A stretch of DNA of 64,000 bases, from assembly GCA_902588635.1 (NCBI GenBank), contig CACIPW010000001.1:1-64000 (forward strand). The letters run 5' to 3'. The stretch comes from an uncultured Pelagibacteraceae bacterium (GTDB taxonomy: Bacteria > Pseudomonadota > Alphaproteobacteria > Pelagibacterales > Pelagibacteraceae). The position numbers were made by a program, and so were the translations under genes. The number at the start of each line of letters is the position of its first letter. The stretch's first letter is position 1. The notes beneath the pieces are model-generated. The model was given only the letters and a program-made list of their open reading frames with translations, did no database searches and was not told the DNA's origin. Below are positions 52,200 through 62,306 of this stretch, piece by piece.

Positions 52200-52646
52200 A
52201 TGTTAAAATTAAGATTATCTATGGGGGGAACAAAAAAAAGACCCGTATATAAAATAGTGGTTGCGGACAGCAGATTCGCAAGAGATGGAAGATTTATAGA
52301 AAAACTTGGTTTTTTTAATCCGCTATTACCAAAAGAAAAAAAAGAAAGAGTTGGCTTAGAAACTGATAGAATTAAATATTGGCTAGGACAAGGAGCGCAA
52401 CCTACAACTAGAGTTGCAAGAATTCTTGGAGAAAACCAGCTAATGTCAATGCCAGCTAAAGGAAACAATCCTCAAAAGGCAATTCCAAAAAAAGATAGAA
52501 AGAAAAAAGATGAAAAAGCACCTTCTGGTGATGCACCTAAGGAAGAAGCCAAAAAAGCAGAAGCACCTAAGGAAGAAGCTAAAAAAGCAGAAGCACCTAA
52601 GGAAGAAGCTAAAAAAGCAGAAGCACCTAAGGAAGAAAAAAAATAA
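52200..52646 (+). CDS. rpsP: 30S ribosomal protein S16 with a repetitive C-terminal tail
   Basis: Residues 1-80 are a normal S16 ([40 protein letters not shown] and a [12 protein letters not shown] segment). A lysine-rich linker and then about 45 residues of [10 protein letters not shown] decapeptide repeats follow, making 148 residues, against about 80-110 in many bacteria. The tail is acidic/basic, low complexity and probably disordered. A good ribosome-binding site, AAAGGAG, lies 6 bases before the ATG. trmD starts 3 bases after the stop, with no rimM between. Confidence 0.95.
   Translation: MLKLRLSMGGTKKRPVYKIVVADSRFARDGRFIEKLGFFNPLLPKEKKERVGLETDRIKYWLGQGAQPTTRVARILGENQLMSMPAKGNNPQKAIPKKDRKKKDEKAPSGDAPKEEAKKAEAPKEEAKKAEAPKEEAKKAEAPKEEKK
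52531..52637 (+). repeat. 30-bp tandem repeat in the 3' end of rpsP
   Basis: The unit AAGCACCTAAGGAAGAAGCT followed by AAAAAAGCAG is 30 bases long and occurs about 3.5 times from 52531 to 52637. The two central copies (52561-52590 and 52591-52620) are identical; the first differs at two bases. Each unit encodes ten residues, so copy-number changes keep the frame. Confidence 0.9.
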
Positions 52647-52649
52647 TTT

Positions 52650-53336
52650 ATGTGGCAAGCGCAAATATTTACTTTGTATCCAGAATTTTTTCCTGGTCCT
52701 TTATCAAAAGGACTTTATGGAAAAGCATTAGAAAAAAAAATGTGGAATTTAAAAGTTGTAAATATAAGAGATGCTGCGGAAGACAAACATAAAACTGTTG
52801 ACGATACACCATTTGGAGGAGGAGCTGGAATGCTTTTGAAAGCTGATATTTTGGCAAAATCCATTGATAGTAATTTACAAGATGGAAGTAGAATTTTTTA
52901 TTTATCTCCAAAAGGAAAAAAATTTGATCAAAAATTTGCAAAAGAACTTTCAAAGGAAAAATCAATAAATTTAATTTGTGGACACTTCGAAGGAGTTGAT
53001 GAAAGACTATTATCCACAAGAAACATTGAAGAAATAAGCATTGGAGATTTTATTTTGTCTGGTGGAGAGTCTGCCGCTTTTGTAATAATTGATAGTATTC
53101 TTAGATTATTACCTGGAATTTTAGGAAATGATTTATCAAAAGAAAATGAAAGTTTTGAAAATGGATTATTAGAATATCCACAATATACAAAACCTCAAAT
53201 TTGGGAGAAAAAAGGCATTCCTGAAGTCTTATTATCAGGCGATCATGCTAAAATTAAAGACTGGCGTTTGTCTCAATCTGAGGCTATAACACGCGTCCGA
53301 AGACCAGATTTATGGCAAAAATATAAAAAGAACTAA
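52650..53336 (+). CDS. trmD: tRNA (guanine-N1)-methyltransferase TrmD
   Basis: TrmD methylates G37 of tRNAs with a G36. The SPOUT-fold protein starts [20 protein letters not shown], has [17 protein letters not shown] near residue 50, the knotted SAM-binding region [14 protein letters not shown] near 109 and [15 protein letters not shown] near 129, and the C-terminal [19 protein letters not shown]. The 228 residues match. It is between rpsP and rplS as usual, but rimM is missing from the cluster. Confidence 0.96.
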   Translation: MWQAQIFTLYPEFFPGPLSKGLYGKALEKKMWNLKVVNIRDAAEDKHKTVDDTPFGGGAGMLLKADILAKSIDSNLQDGSRIFYLSPKGKKFDQKFAKELSKEKSINLICGHFEGVDERLLSTRNIEEISIGDFILSGGESAAFVIIDSILRLLPGILGNDLSKENESFENGLLEYPQYTKPQIWEKKGIPEVLLSGDHAKIKDWRLSQSEAITRVRRPDLWQKYKKN

Positions 53337-53352
53337 CTTGATAAATATTACA

Positions 53353-53862
53353 ATGAAAACAATTGAAGAAATTAATAATTTGAATGTTAAAAAAATTCAG
53401 GCTGAGAAAAAATTACCACAATTTTTTCCAGGAGATATTGTTAAAGTTGGAGTTAGAATTACAGAAGGAAAGAGAGACAGAATTCAATATTTTGAAGGTG
53501 TTTGTATTGCAAAGAAAAGTCGTGATATTAACTCTTCTTTTACAGTAAGAAAAATTTCTTTTGGTGAAGGTGTTGAAAGAACTTTTGCTCTATACAGCCC
53601 AATAGTTGATTCTATAAAAGTTATAAGATCAGGAGAAGTTAGAAGAGCAAAATTGTATTATTTAAGAGATAGAACTGGAAAATCTGCAAGAATCACTGAA
53701 AAAATTAAAAAGAAAATAGGAATAGAAGTTGATACCAAACCTGAAACTGTAAATGAAGAAAATGTGGCTCCAGTTGCTTCTGGAACAGATTTAAAGGATG
53801 ATAACAAAAAAGCAGAAATTCAACCAGAGCCAAAGAAAGAAAGTTCTAAAGAAAAAAAATAA
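53353..53862 (+). CDS. rplS: 50S ribosomal protein L19 with a charged C-terminal tail
   Basis: Residues 1-115 are a normal L19: [60 protein letters not shown] and [19 protein letters not shown] tail of about 50 residues rich in Lys, Glu and Asp (ending ESSKEKK) follows, so the protein has 169 residues rather than about 115-125. The ORF track starts at a TTG (53338), but the ATG at 53353 gives the normal N-terminus MKTIEEIN. Confidence 0.95.
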   Translation: MKTIEEINNLNVKKIQAEKKLPQFFPGDIVKVGVRITEGKRDRIQYFEGVCIAKKSRDINSSFTVRKISFGEGVERTFALYSPIVDSIKVIRSGEVRRAKLYYLRDRTGKSARITEKIKKKIGIEVDTKPETVNEENVAPVASGTDLKDDNKKAEIQPEPKKESSKEKK

Positions 53863-53873
53863 TTTTTTTTTCA

Positions 53874-55277
53874 ATGTCACTAACACTTTACGATAAAATT
53901 TGGAATGAACATTTAGTTCATCAACAAGACGATGGTACTGCTTTGTTATTTGTTGATAGACATTTAATACATGAAGTTACAAGTCCGCAAGCTTTTGAAG
54001 GCTTAAGAAATTCAAATAGAAAAGTAAGACAGCCACACTTAACATTAGCTGTTGCAGATCATAATGTTCCAACAACTGATAGAAGTAAAGGAATAGATGA
54101 TAAAGAATCTAAAATACAAGTGGATACTTTAGAAACTAACTGTAAAGAATTTGGTATTCAACTTTTTGGAATGAGCGATAAACGTCAAGGCATTGTTCAT
54201 ATAATTGGTCCAGAACAGGGCTTTACTCAGCCCGGTACGGTAATTGTATGTGGTGATAGCCATACAGCTACTCACGGAGCTTTCGGAGCTTTAGCTTTTG
54301 GCATTGGAACATCTGAGGTTGAACATGTATTAGCAACACAAACACTAGTTCAAAAAAAAGCAAAAAATTTTAGAATTAATGTAAATGGTAAGCTTCCTAT
54401 TGGAGTAACATCAAAAGATGTAATTTTACAAATTATTGGAAAAATTGGAACCGCCGGAGGCACAGGCAGCGTTATTGAATATTCTGGAAGTTTAATAACT
54501 TCTCTAAGCGTTGAACAAAGAATGACAATTTGCAACATGACTATTGAAGGTGGTGCAAGAGCAGGACTTATAGAACCTGATCAAAAAATTTTTGATTATT
54601 TAAAAGATAAACCAATGTCTCCAAAAAAAGAAAACTGGGACAAAGCAGTAGATTACTGGAAAAATTTAAAATCAGATAAAGATGCTAAGTTTGATAAAGA
54701 GGTTAATTTAAAAGCCGAAGAAATTATACCAATGGTGACATGGGGCACTTCTCCCCAAGATGTAATTACTATTGAAGGCAAAGTTCCTAATCCAATTAAT
54801 GAAAAAGATTCAGATAAAAAAAATTCAATGGAAAGATCATTAAAATATATGGGTCTAAAACCTGATACTGCTGCAAAAGATATAAAGATTGACAAAGTTT
54901 TTATTGGTAGTTGCACAAATGGAAGAATTGAAGATTTAAGAGAAGCGGCAAAAATATTAAAGGACAAAAAGAAAGCAGGTCACGTTCATGCAATGGTAGT
55001 TCCGGGATCAGGATTAGTTAAACAACAAGCCGAGCAAGAGGGATTGGATAAGATTTTTATTAACTCGGGATTTGAATGGAGAGAACCAGGGTGTTCTATG
55101 TGTCTTGCAATGAATGCTGATAAATTAAAACCTGAAGAAAGATGTGCATCTACTTCCAATAGAAATTTTGAAGGGAGACAAGGTCGAGGAGGAAGAACTC
55201 ATTTAGTTAGTCCTGGAATGGCAGCAGCAGCAGCTATATCAGGAAACCTTGATGACGTCAGAAAGTATCAAAATTAA
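53874..55277 (+). CDS. leuC: 3-isopropylmalate dehydratase large subunit
   Basis: LeuC with LeuD isomerises 2- to 3-isopropylmalate in leucine synthesis. The aconitase-type iron-sulfur ligands are present: the cysteine in [17 protein letters not shown] near residue 347 and the pair in [11 protein letters not shown] near residues 407-410. Other motifs: [33 protein letters not shown] near 124 and [21 protein letters not shown] near the end. Its 467 residues match. leuD starts at the next base after its stop. Confidence 0.97.
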   Translation: MSLTLYDKIWNEHLVHQQDDGTALLFVDRHLIHEVTSPQAFEGLRNSNRKVRQPHLTLAVADHNVPTTDRSKGIDDKESKIQVDTLETNCKEFGIQLFGMSDKRQGIVHIIGPEQGFTQPGTVIVCGDSHTATHGAFGALAFGIGTSEVEHVLATQTLVQKKAKNFRINVNGKLPIGVTSKDVILQIIGKIGTAGGTGSVIEYSGSLITSLSVEQRMTICNMTIEGGARAGLIEPDQKIFDYLKDKPMSPKKENWDKAVDYWKNLKSDKDAKFDKEVNLKAEEIIPMVTWGTSPQDVITIEGKVPNPINEKDSDKKNSMERSLKYMGLKPDTAAKDIKIDKVFIGSCTNGRIEDLREAAKILKDKKKAGHVHAMVVPGSGLVKQQAEQEGLDKIFINSGFEWREPGCSMCLAMNADKLKPEERCASTSNRNFEGRQGRGGRTHLVSPGMAAAAAISGNLDDVRKYQN

Positions 55278-55889
55278 ATGCAAAAATTTACTTCCATAAA
55301 AGGTGTGCCTACATATTTACCAATTGTAAATATAGACACTGATATGATTATTCCGAAACAGTTTTTAAAAACTATAAAAAGAACAGGGCTGGGAAAAAAT
55401 TTATTTTTTGAATTAAGATATGATGAAAAAGGAAATGAGATTAAAGATTTTATTCTTAATCAAAAACCACACAATAATTCAAAAATATTAATTACTGGAA
55501 AAAATTTTGGTTGTGGATCTTCAAGAGAACATGCCCCTTGGGCGTTACTAGATTTTGGAATAACTTGCGTCATAAGTTCAAGTTATGCAGACATTTTCTA
55601 TAACAATTGTTTTAAAAATGGAATTTTGCCTATTATTTTAAAAGAAGAAAAAATAAAGGAACTATCAGAGTATTCCAGCAGAAAAGAAGAAATATCAGTT
55701 GATTTAAAAGAGCAAAAGATTATTTATGGTAATAATGCAGTTGAATTTGATATTGATCCATTTAAAAAAAAATGTTTATTAGAAGGATTGGACGATATTG
55801 CGCTTTCTTTAGAAAGATCAGATAAAATAACTTCTTTTGAAAAAGATTTAAAAAATAAAAAACCATGGATATTTAATGATCAAAGTTAA
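55278..55889 (+). CDS. leuD: 3-isopropylmalate dehydratase small subunit
   Basis: The swivel-domain partner of LeuC. It has [22 protein letters not shown] near residue 18, [19 protein letters not shown] near 76 and [18 protein letters not shown] near 98, all typical. The 203 residues match. It overlaps leuB by 14 bases. Confidence 0.97.
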   Translation: MQKFTSIKGVPTYLPIVNIDTDMIIPKQFLKTIKRTGLGKNLFFELRYDEKGNEIKDFILNQKPHNNSKILITGKNFGCGSSREHAPWALLDFGITCVISSSYADIFYNNCFKNGILPIILKEEKIKELSEYSSRKEEISVDLKEQKIIYGNNAVEFDIDPFKKKCLLEGLDDIALSLERSDKITSFEKDLKNKKPWIFNDQS

Positions 55890-56982
55890 AAAAAGAAAAA
55901 TTTTACTTTTGCCCGGAGATGGTGTTGGACCAGAGGTAATTCATGAGATCAAAAAAATTATTACATGGCTTAACTCAAAAAAATCTTTAGATTTTGAAAT
56001 AGATGAAGATTTAGCCGGAGGGGTATCTTATGACAAGCATGGAACCCCAATTACAGATGAAGTTTTTTATAAAGCTTTGGAGAGTGAAGTTGTAATGTTA
56101 GGTGCTGTTGGAGGTCCCAAGTGGGACAATCTTGAGTTTTCAAAAAAACCTGAAAGAGCATTATTAAAATTAAGAAAAGAATTAAAATTATTTGCGAATT
56201 TAAGGCCAGCAATATGTTTTAAACAATTAGTTGATGCGTCTACTCTTAAACCTGAAATTGTTTCGGGCTTAGATATCATGATTGTAAGAGAGCTTACTGG
56301 AGGAATATATTTTGGTGAACCAAGAGGAATTAAACCTATAGATAACGGTGAAAGAAAAGGAGTTAATACTCATACTTACACTAGTAGTGAAATTATAAGA
56401 GTGGCAAAAGTTGCTTTTGATTTAGCTAAAAAAAGATCAAATAAAGTTACATCTTGTGAAAAGTCAAATGTAATGGAAGCAGGCCAACTTTGGAAAGAAG
56501 AAGTTCAGGCACTACATGATAAAGAGTATAAAGAAATAGAATTAAATCATATGCTTGCTGACAATTGTGCAATGCAATTATTAAGAAACCCTAAACAGTT
56601 TGATGTCATTGTAACAGACAACTTATTTGGTGACATGTTGTCAGATCAGGCCTCAATGTTAACCGGTTCATTAGGCCTTTTACCTTCAGCATCACTTGGT
56701 GCAAAAAATAAAGATGGTGAAATGAGAGCAATGTATGAACCTATACATGGTTCAGCTCCAGATATAGCTGGCAAAGGAATAGCCAACCCAATAGCAACAA
56801 TTTTAAGTTTTGCAATGGCACTAAGGTATTCGCTAGACCTAGATAAAGAAGCGGATAATTTAGAAAAGGCAGTACAAGATGTGTTAAATGATGGGTTAAG
56901 AACAAAAGATATTATATCCAAAGGCAAGAAGGAAGTATCAACATCACAAATGGGCGATGCTATAATTTCAAAATTGCAATAA
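55876..56982 (+). CDS. leuB: 3-isopropylmalate dehydrogenase
   Basis: LeuB oxidatively decarboxylates 3-isopropylmalate using NAD. Motifs: [12 protein letters not shown] near residue 11, [10 protein letters not shown] near 76, [14 protein letters not shown] near 138, the metal-binding [30 protein letters not shown] near 247-276, and [24 protein letters not shown] near 288. 368 residues. It overlaps leuD; dmdC begins 26 bases after its stop on the same strand. Confidence 0.97.
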   Translation: MIKVKKRKILLLPGDGVGPEVIHEIKKIITWLNSKKSLDFEIDEDLAGGVSYDKHGTPITDEVFYKALESEVVMLGAVGGPKWDNLEFSKKPERALLKLRKELKLFANLRPAICFKQLVDASTLKPEIVSGLDIMIVRELTGGIYFGEPRGIKPIDNGERKGVNTHTYTSSEIIRVAKVAFDLAKKRSNKVTSCEKSNVMEAGQLWKEEVQALHDKEYKEIELNHMLADNCAMQLLRNPKQFDVIVTDNLFGDMLSDQASMLTGSLGLLPSASLGAKNKDGEMRAMYEPIHGSAPDIAGKGIANPIATILSFAMALRYSLDLDKEADNLEKAVQDVLNDGLRTKDIISKGKKEVSTSQMGDAIISKLQ

Positions 56983-57008
56983 TTAATCATTTATTCTAAA
57001 CTTCTGAA

Positions 57009-58775
57009 ATGCCAAATTACACTGCTCCAGTAGAAGATATGATGTTTCTTTTCGACAAATTAAGAAATAACAAACATTATAATGAAATTGAAAAATACAA
57101 AGAGGTTAACTCTGAATTGGTTAAAAATATTTTAGAAGAAGCGGCTAAAATTAATCAAAATTTAATCCTTCCTCTTGCAAAAACTGGAGACGAAAACCCT
57201 ACAGTTTTAGAAAATGGAGTTGTTAGGACTCCACCTGGCTATAAAGAGGCGTATAAAAAATTTATTGAGGGCGGCTGGACATCTTTATCTTGTGATCCTA
57301 AATATGGAGGACAAGGTATGCCTAGAACTGTAAGTGCATTTTTCGATGAAATGATATCATCGTCTAGTCTCGCATTTAAGCTTTATAGCGAATTAACACT
57401 CGGTGCCTATAATTGCATTCATTATCATGCAACAGATGAAATAAAAGACAAGTACCTCCCAAAAATGGTTGAAGGAAAATGGAGTGGGACAATGTGTTTA
57501 ACTGAGCCAGTATGTGGCACTGACCTTGGGCTGCTTAAAACAAAAGCAACAGAGCAACCTGACGGAACTTTTAAAATAACCGGACAAAAAATATTTATTA
57601 CCTCAGGCGATCATGATCTTACAGAAAATATTGTACATCTGGTAATTGCAAGAGCTTCAGACTCACCGCCAGGCACAAAAGGAATAAGTTTATTTTTGGT
57701 ACCAAAATTTATAGTTAAAGATGATGGAACAATTGGATCAAGAAATGGAGTATCTACAGGATCCATAGAAACAAAAATGGGAATAAAAGGGTCAGCTACT
57801 TGTGTGTTAAATTTTGATGAAGCAAGCGGTTATATGATTGGCCCAAAAAATAAAGGACTAAGCCAAATGTTTACAATGATGAATTTAGAAAGAATTGTTG
57901 TGGGCATTCAAGGCTTAGGATTGTCAGAAATTGCTTACCAAAATTCATTAAACTATGCAAAAGAAAGAAAACAAGGAAAAAGTAATAATAATAAATCACA
58001 AAATGGAGGTGCGGATTTAATTATTGAACATGCAGATATTAGAAAATCTTTGTTAAATATGAAATCAATAATAGAAGGAGAAAGAGCTTTGTGTTTCTGG
58101 TTATCACAACAAACCGAAGTTAGCTTGAATCATAGTGATCCAAAAATTAAGGAAGAAGCATCTGATTTGGTTTCATTAATGACGCCAGTTGTAAAATCTT
58201 TATTTTCAGATATGGGAATGGAAATAACAAGCGATGCAATGCAGATATATGGTGGATATGGCTACACCAAAGACCAAGGAATTGAGCAATTATATAGAGA
58301 TAATAGAATAACCCCGATTTACGAGGGAACTAACTCTGTACAAGCAATTGATTTAGTTTTTAGAAAATTAGTAAATAAGAACGGAGATGTAATTAATAAT
58401 TATATTAAAATGATCAAGGGCGATTTAAATGATAATAACGATAATTTAAAACCATTTATAGAAAAATTGAAAATATATATTGAAAAATTAAATATTTTTT
58501 CAAACTGGATGAAGGAAAAGATAAAAAATTCAAAAGATGATGCAAACGCAGCTTCAAATGACTATTTAAGAGTACTTGGTTATGTTGCAATTGGGTATTC
58601 GTGGCTTAAAGTATTGGAGGTTAGTTATGAGGATTATTCAAATAACAAAGATTTTTACGAAGACAAAATTCAAACAGCAAATTTCTTTTTTAATAGAGTA
58701 TTGCCCAGAGTAGAAAGTCATTACTTGTCTGCAACTACTGGAAGTAAATATATAATGGATTTTAAATTTAATTAA
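57009..58775 (+). CDS. dmdC: Acyl-CoA dehydrogenase, probably methylmercaptopropionyl-CoA dehydrogenase DmdC
   Basis: This 588-residue FAD enzyme belongs to the large acyl-CoA dehydrogenase subgroup that includes DmdC, which oxidises 3-methylmercaptopropionyl-CoA in the DMSP demethylation pathway. Features: NYTAPVEDMMFLFDKL at the start, CLTEPVCGTDLGLLKTKA near residue 167, GQKIFITSGDHDL near 193, MNLERIVVGIQGLGLSE near 293, and the C-terminal QIYGGYGYTKDQGIEQLYRDNRITPIYEGTNSVQA near 416-450 with the catalytic glutamate. Its position beside dmdB and dmdA makes the DmdC assignment likely. Confidence 0.88.
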   Translation: MPNYTAPVEDMMFLFDKLRNNKHYNEIEKYKEVNSELVKNILEEAAKINQNLILPLAKTGDENPTVLENGVVRTPPGYKEAYKKFIEGGWTSLSCDPKYGGQGMPRTVSAFFDEMISSSSLAFKLYSELTLGAYNCIHYHATDEIKDKYLPKMVEGKWSGTMCLTEPVCGTDLGLLKTKATEQPDGTFKITGQKIFITSGDHDLTENIVHLVIARASDSPPGTKGISLFLVPKFIVKDDGTIGSRNGVSTGSIETKMGIKGSATCVLNFDEASGYMIGPKNKGLSQMFTMMNLERIVVGIQGLGLSEIAYQNSLNYAKERKQGKSNNNKSQNGGADLIIEHADIRKSLLNMKSIIEGERALCFWLSQQTEVSLNHSDPKIKEEASDLVSLMTPVVKSLFSDMGMEITSDAMQIYGGYGYTKDQGIEQLYRDNRITPIYEGTNSVQAIDLVFRKLVNKNGDVINNYIKMIKGDLNDNNDNLKPFIEKLKIYIEKLNIFSNWMKEKIKNSKDDANAASNDYLRVLGYVAIGYSWLKVLEVSYEDYSNNKDFYEDKIQTANFFFNRVLPRVESHYLSATTGSKYIMDFKFN

Positions 58776-58777
58776 TT

Positions 58778-60406
58778 ATGAGTCATTACGAAACAAATTT
58801 AAACAAGAATAATGCTAATTTTGTTCCATTAACACCTCTATCTTTTTTACAAAGAGCAAAAGATATTTATCCTAATTATGAAGCAATCGTATATGAAGAT
58901 AGAAAATATACTTGGAATGAGGTGTATAAGCGATGTATTAAATTTGCAAGTGCATTAGAAAAAATTGGTATTAGCAAAGGAGATACAGTTTCATTTTTAG
59001 GTTTTAATACTCCTGAAATTTTTGAAGCTCATTATTCTGTTCCTATGACTGGTGGAGTATTAAATACAATTAATATTAGATTAGATGCTAAGACTATTGC
59101 CTACATTTTAGATCACAGTGATGCCAAGGTGTTGGTTGTGGATAGACAGCTTCATACTGAAGTCAAAAAGGCATTAAGTACTATAAAAAAAAAAATTACT
59201 ATAATTGATATAAATGATAAATATGCAGATCAATCAAAATTAGAAAAAATCGGTGATTTAGAGTATGAAGAATTTTTAAATACGGGTGATGAAAATTATA
59301 TTTGGAAAATGCCAGAAGATGAATGGCAAGCTATTTCATTAAGTTATACTTCTGGAACAACGGGAAATCCAAAAGGAGTTGTTTATCATCATAGGGGATC
59401 ATATTTAATGTCTACTGGTAGTGCGGTGGCTTGGGATATGCCTAATAGATTAAATTTTTTAACTATTGTACCAATGTTTCATTGTAACGGATGGTGCTAC
59501 CCTTGGACCGTTCCCATGCTAAATGGAAGAACAATTTGTCTTAGAAATATTGATGTTAAAAAAATATTCGAACTAATTGAAAAATATAATGTAACTCATT
59601 TTGGAGGAGCACCAATTGTACTAAATATGATTACTGGAGCACCGGAAAGTGATCGTAAAAAATTAAAGCAAAAAGTTTATGTGTTAACTGCTGGAGCTCC
59701 ACCACCAAGTATTATTTTTAAAAAAATGAAAAGTCTTGGTTTCGAAGTAATGCATGTTTATGGTTTAACCGAAACTTACGGACATGTAACACAATGTGCA
59801 TGGAATGAGGCATGGGAAGAATTAGAAGAGGAAAAACAAAATGAGATTAAAGCTAGACAAGGAGTAAGATATCCTAATACAGAAGGTGTAACGATTATGG
59901 ACCCAGAAACTATGAAGGAAGTTCCAAGGGATGGCAAAACAATTGGTGAGATAATGATAAGAGGAAATGTAGTAATGAAAGGCTATTTTAAAGATAAGGA
60001 CGCTACAAATAAAGCAATGAAAGGTGGATGGTTTCACACTGGAGATTTGGCAGTAATGAATCCAGATGGTTATGTAAAAATACAAGATAGATCTAAAGAC
60101 ATAATTATATCTGGTGGCGAAAATATATCATCAATTGAGATAGAAAATACATTAGCGAAACATCCTTCCGTATCTATTGCCGCAGTAGTGGCAAAACCTG
60201 ATGAAAAATGGGGAGAAGTACCTTGTGCATTTATAGAAATGGTTAAAGATAAACCAGTTACAGAAAAAGATTTAATTTCTTTTTGCAAAGAAACTCTTGC
60301 AAGTTTTAAAGTTCCCAAAAAAGTTGAATTTTGTGAACTTCCAAAAACATCTACAGGAAAAATCCAAAAATTTGAATTAAGAAAAAAGGCTAAGGAGTTA
60401 AACTGA
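58778..60406 (+). CDS. dmdB: Acyl-CoA synthetase, probably methylmercaptopropionate-CoA ligase DmdB
   Basis: The 542-residue AMP-forming ligase activates 3-methylmercaptopropionate, the product of DmdA. It has SLSYTSGTTGNPKGVVYHHRG near residue 188, VPMFHCNGWCYPW near 232, VYGLTETYGHV near 326, GGWFHTGDLAV near 415 and the C-terminal lysine in LPKTSTGKIQKFELRKKAKEL near 525. Close relatives act on medium-chain fatty acids, so specificity rests on context. It starts 2 bases after dmdC. The next gene's probable CTG start overlaps its TGA. Confidence 0.88.
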   Translation: MSHYETNLNKNNANFVPLTPLSFLQRAKDIYPNYEAIVYEDRKYTWNEVYKRCIKFASALEKIGISKGDTVSFLGFNTPEIFEAHYSVPMTGGVLNTINIRLDAKTIAYILDHSDAKVLVVDRQLHTEVKKALSTIKKKITIIDINDKYADQSKLEKIGDLEYEEFLNTGDENYIWKMPEDEWQAISLSYTSGTTGNPKGVVYHHRGSYLMSTGSAVAWDMPNRLNFLTIVPMFHCNGWCYPWTVPMLNGRTICLRNIDVKKIFELIEKYNVTHFGGAPIVLNMITGAPESDRKKLKQKVYVLTAGAPPPSIIFKKMKSLGFEVMHVYGLTETYGHVTQCAWNEAWEELEEEKQNEIKARQGVRYPNTEGVTIMDPETMKEVPRDGKTIGEIMIRGNVVMKGYFKDKDATNKAMKGGWFHTGDLAVMNPDGYVKIQDRSKDIIISGGENISSIEIENTLAKHPSVSIAAVVAKPDEKWGEVPCAFIEMVKDKPVTEKDLISFCKETLASFKVPKKVEFCELPKTSTGKIQKFELRKKAKELN

Positions 60407-61185
60407 ATTTAAACGTCGATAATAAAGACGTATTCGTGTCCACTAGCGGCATGAATATTGATAAAAAAAAACCATCAATTTTATTGATGCACGGAAGTGG
60501 GCTTACGCATATAGTTTGGTCTCTTCATGAGCAATTTTATTCGGCTAATGGATTTAATGTTCTTTCTGTTGATCTGCCAGGGCATGGAGAATCTGAAGGA
60601 CCCTCTTTAAAATCTATTGAAGAAATTTCTGATTGGGTAAAATCTTTAATTAAAGTCTTAAATATTTCTAAAATTAGTTTTATGGGGCATTCACAAGGAG
60701 GCCTTGTAGGAATTGACTTTGCTTCCAGATATCCAGAATTAATTGATAAGTTGGTTTTGGTTGCTGGGTCAAATAAAATGCCAGTCAATAAGGATCTTAT
60801 AGATTTAGCTGAATCCGGAGATGAGAAAGCAGTTTTGCTAATGATGAAATGGGGCTACGAAGGTTCGAAAGCTTTTATAGGAGGGAATCCAGTTAAAAAA
60901 ATTGTAAATTCTGCAAGAGCTATCAGAGAAGTATTAGCAGTAGACTTAAATGCCTGCAATAATTATAAGGATGGCGAAAATGCAATTAAAAAAATTAATT
61001 GTTCAACATTATGTATTTTTGGAGATCTAGATAGAATGGTACCAGTTAAAGTTGGAGTTAAAATGTCAGAGCAGATACAAAATTGCGAAACTAAAATTAT
61101 TTCAGATTGTGGTCATATGATACTTTTTGAAAAAGCATTTGAAATGAGAAAATTAGTAAAAGAATTTATACAAAAAAATAAATGA
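60403..61185 (+). CDS. Alpha/beta hydrolase inside the DMSP operon, probable CTG start
   Basis: The 260-residue hydrolase has [13 protein letters not shown] near residue 31, [11 protein letters not shown] near 55, the nucleophile elbow [11 protein letters not shown] near 88, FGDLDRMVP near 210 and the histidine in [10 protein letters not shown] near 237. The ORF track starts at a GTG (60436), but the reading frame is open back to a TAA at 60391, and the residues [16 protein letters not shown] before it resemble the usual N-terminus of this family. A CTG at 60403, overlapping the dmdB stop as CTGA and 5 bases after AGGAG, is the best start. The substrate is unknown; a thioesterase or ester hydrolase step in DMSP use is possible. 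Confidence 0.82.
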   Translation: MNLNVDNKDVFVSTSGMNIDKKKPSILLMHGSGLTHIVWSLHEQFYSANGFNVLSVDLPGHGESEGPSLKSIEEISDWVKSLIKVLNISKISFMGHSQGGLVGIDFASRYPELIDKLVLVAGSNKMPVNKDLIDLAESGDEKAVLLMMKWGYEGSKAFIGGNPVKKIVNSARAIREVLAVDLNACNNYKDGENAIKKINCSTLCIFGDLDRMVPVKVGVKMSEQIQNCETKIISDCGHMILFEKAFEMRKLVKEFIQKNK

Positions 61186-62291
61186 AAAATTATTTTGTTG
61201 CAAAATCGAGAAGGCTTAGAAGCACTCCTTATACTTCAAGAATTGAGAATCAAGGCGTAACCGCATACTCAGTTTATAATCATATGCTTTTGCCCGCTGC
61301 GTTTGGGTCGCTAGAAGATTCTTATTATCATCTAAAAGAACATGTGCAGGTTTGGGATGTTGCTGGAGAAAGGCAAGTTGAAATTTCTGGAAAAGACTCT
61401 GGAAAATTAGTTCAATTAATGACTTGTAGGGATCTTTCAAAATCTAATGTAGGAAGATGTTATTACTGCCCAATTATTGATGATAAAGCAGGACTGATTA
61501 ATGATCCTGTAATTTTAAAGTTGGGAGAAGATCGCTGGTGGGTATCAATCGCAGATTCAGATGTAATATTATTTGCAAAAGGTTTGGCAATTGGAAATAA
61601 TTTTGACGTTAATATATTTGAGCCCAATGTAGATATATTAGCAGTACAAGGTCCAAAATCTTTCAAACTTATGGAAAATATATTTGGTAAAAAAATTACC
61701 CAAATGAAATTTTTTAGTTTTGATTATTTTGAATTTGCTGGAGCTAAACATTTGATTGCAAGGTCTGGCTGGTCAAAACAAGGTGGTTATGAAATTTATG
61801 TCGAAAATACAGAATCCGGATTAGTTTTGTATGACAAATTATTTGAAGCTGGGAAAGAATTTAACGTAAAACCCGGATGTCCAAATTTAATTGAGAGAAT
61901 TGAAAGTGCCCTACTATCATATGGCAACGATATGGACAATAATGACAATCCACTTGAATGTGGTTTGGATAAATATGTAAATTTAGATACAGAAGTAAAT
62001 TTTCTTGGAAAAGAAAAATTAAAAGAAGTTAGAAAAAAAGGTATTACAAGAAAGTTGATGGGAGTAATGATTGAAGCAAAAGAGATAAATGTATCAAAAT
62101 CGATTAATCTTACTAATGACAAAAATTCAAAAATTGGCGAGTTAAGATCAGGAGTTTATTCACCACATTTTAAAAAAGTAATAGGAATTGCAATGCTGGA
62201 TAAGCCCTATTGTGAAATTTCTCAAACATTTAAAATATCAATAAATGGTGATGTTTTTGAGGGAAAAGTTTGCGATTTACCTTTCATTTAG
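61182..62291 (+). CDS. dmdA: DMSP demethylase DmdA
   Basis: DmdA moves a methyl group from dimethylsulfoniopropionate to tetrahydrofolate, giving methylmercaptopropionate. It is a GcvT-fold protein of 369 residues, the length of the Pelagibacter enzyme. Recognisable stretches are [30 protein letters not shown] near residues 45-74, [47 protein letters not shown] near 195 and the ending KVCDLPFI. It is more similar to DmdA than to GcvT by these segments and by context with dmdB and dmdC. It overlaps the hydrolase by 4 bases (ATGA). Confidence 0.93.
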   Translation: MKNYFVAKSRRLRSTPYTSRIENQGVTAYSVYNHMLLPAAFGSLEDSYYHLKEHVQVWDVAGERQVEISGKDSGKLVQLMTCRDLSKSNVGRCYYCPIIDDKAGLINDPVILKLGEDRWWVSIADSDVILFAKGLAIGNNFDVNIFEPNVDILAVQGPKSFKLMENIFGKKITQMKFFSFDYFEFAGAKHLIARSGWSKQGGYEIYVENTESGLVLYDKLFEAGKEFNVKPGCPNLIERIESALLSYGNDMDNNDNPLECGLDKYVNLDTEVNFLGKEKLKEVRKKGITRKLMGVMIEAKEINVSKSINLTNDKNSKIGELRSGVYSPHFKKVIGIAMLDKPYCEISQTFKISINGDVFEGKVCDLPFI

Positions 62292-62306
62292 TATAACTAA
62301 ATCATC

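Noticed and set aside
52446-52731. Antisense and +1-frame ORFs over the rpsP repeat tail
   Set aside because: They only reflect the repetitive AAG/GAA composition of the tail and have no independent support.
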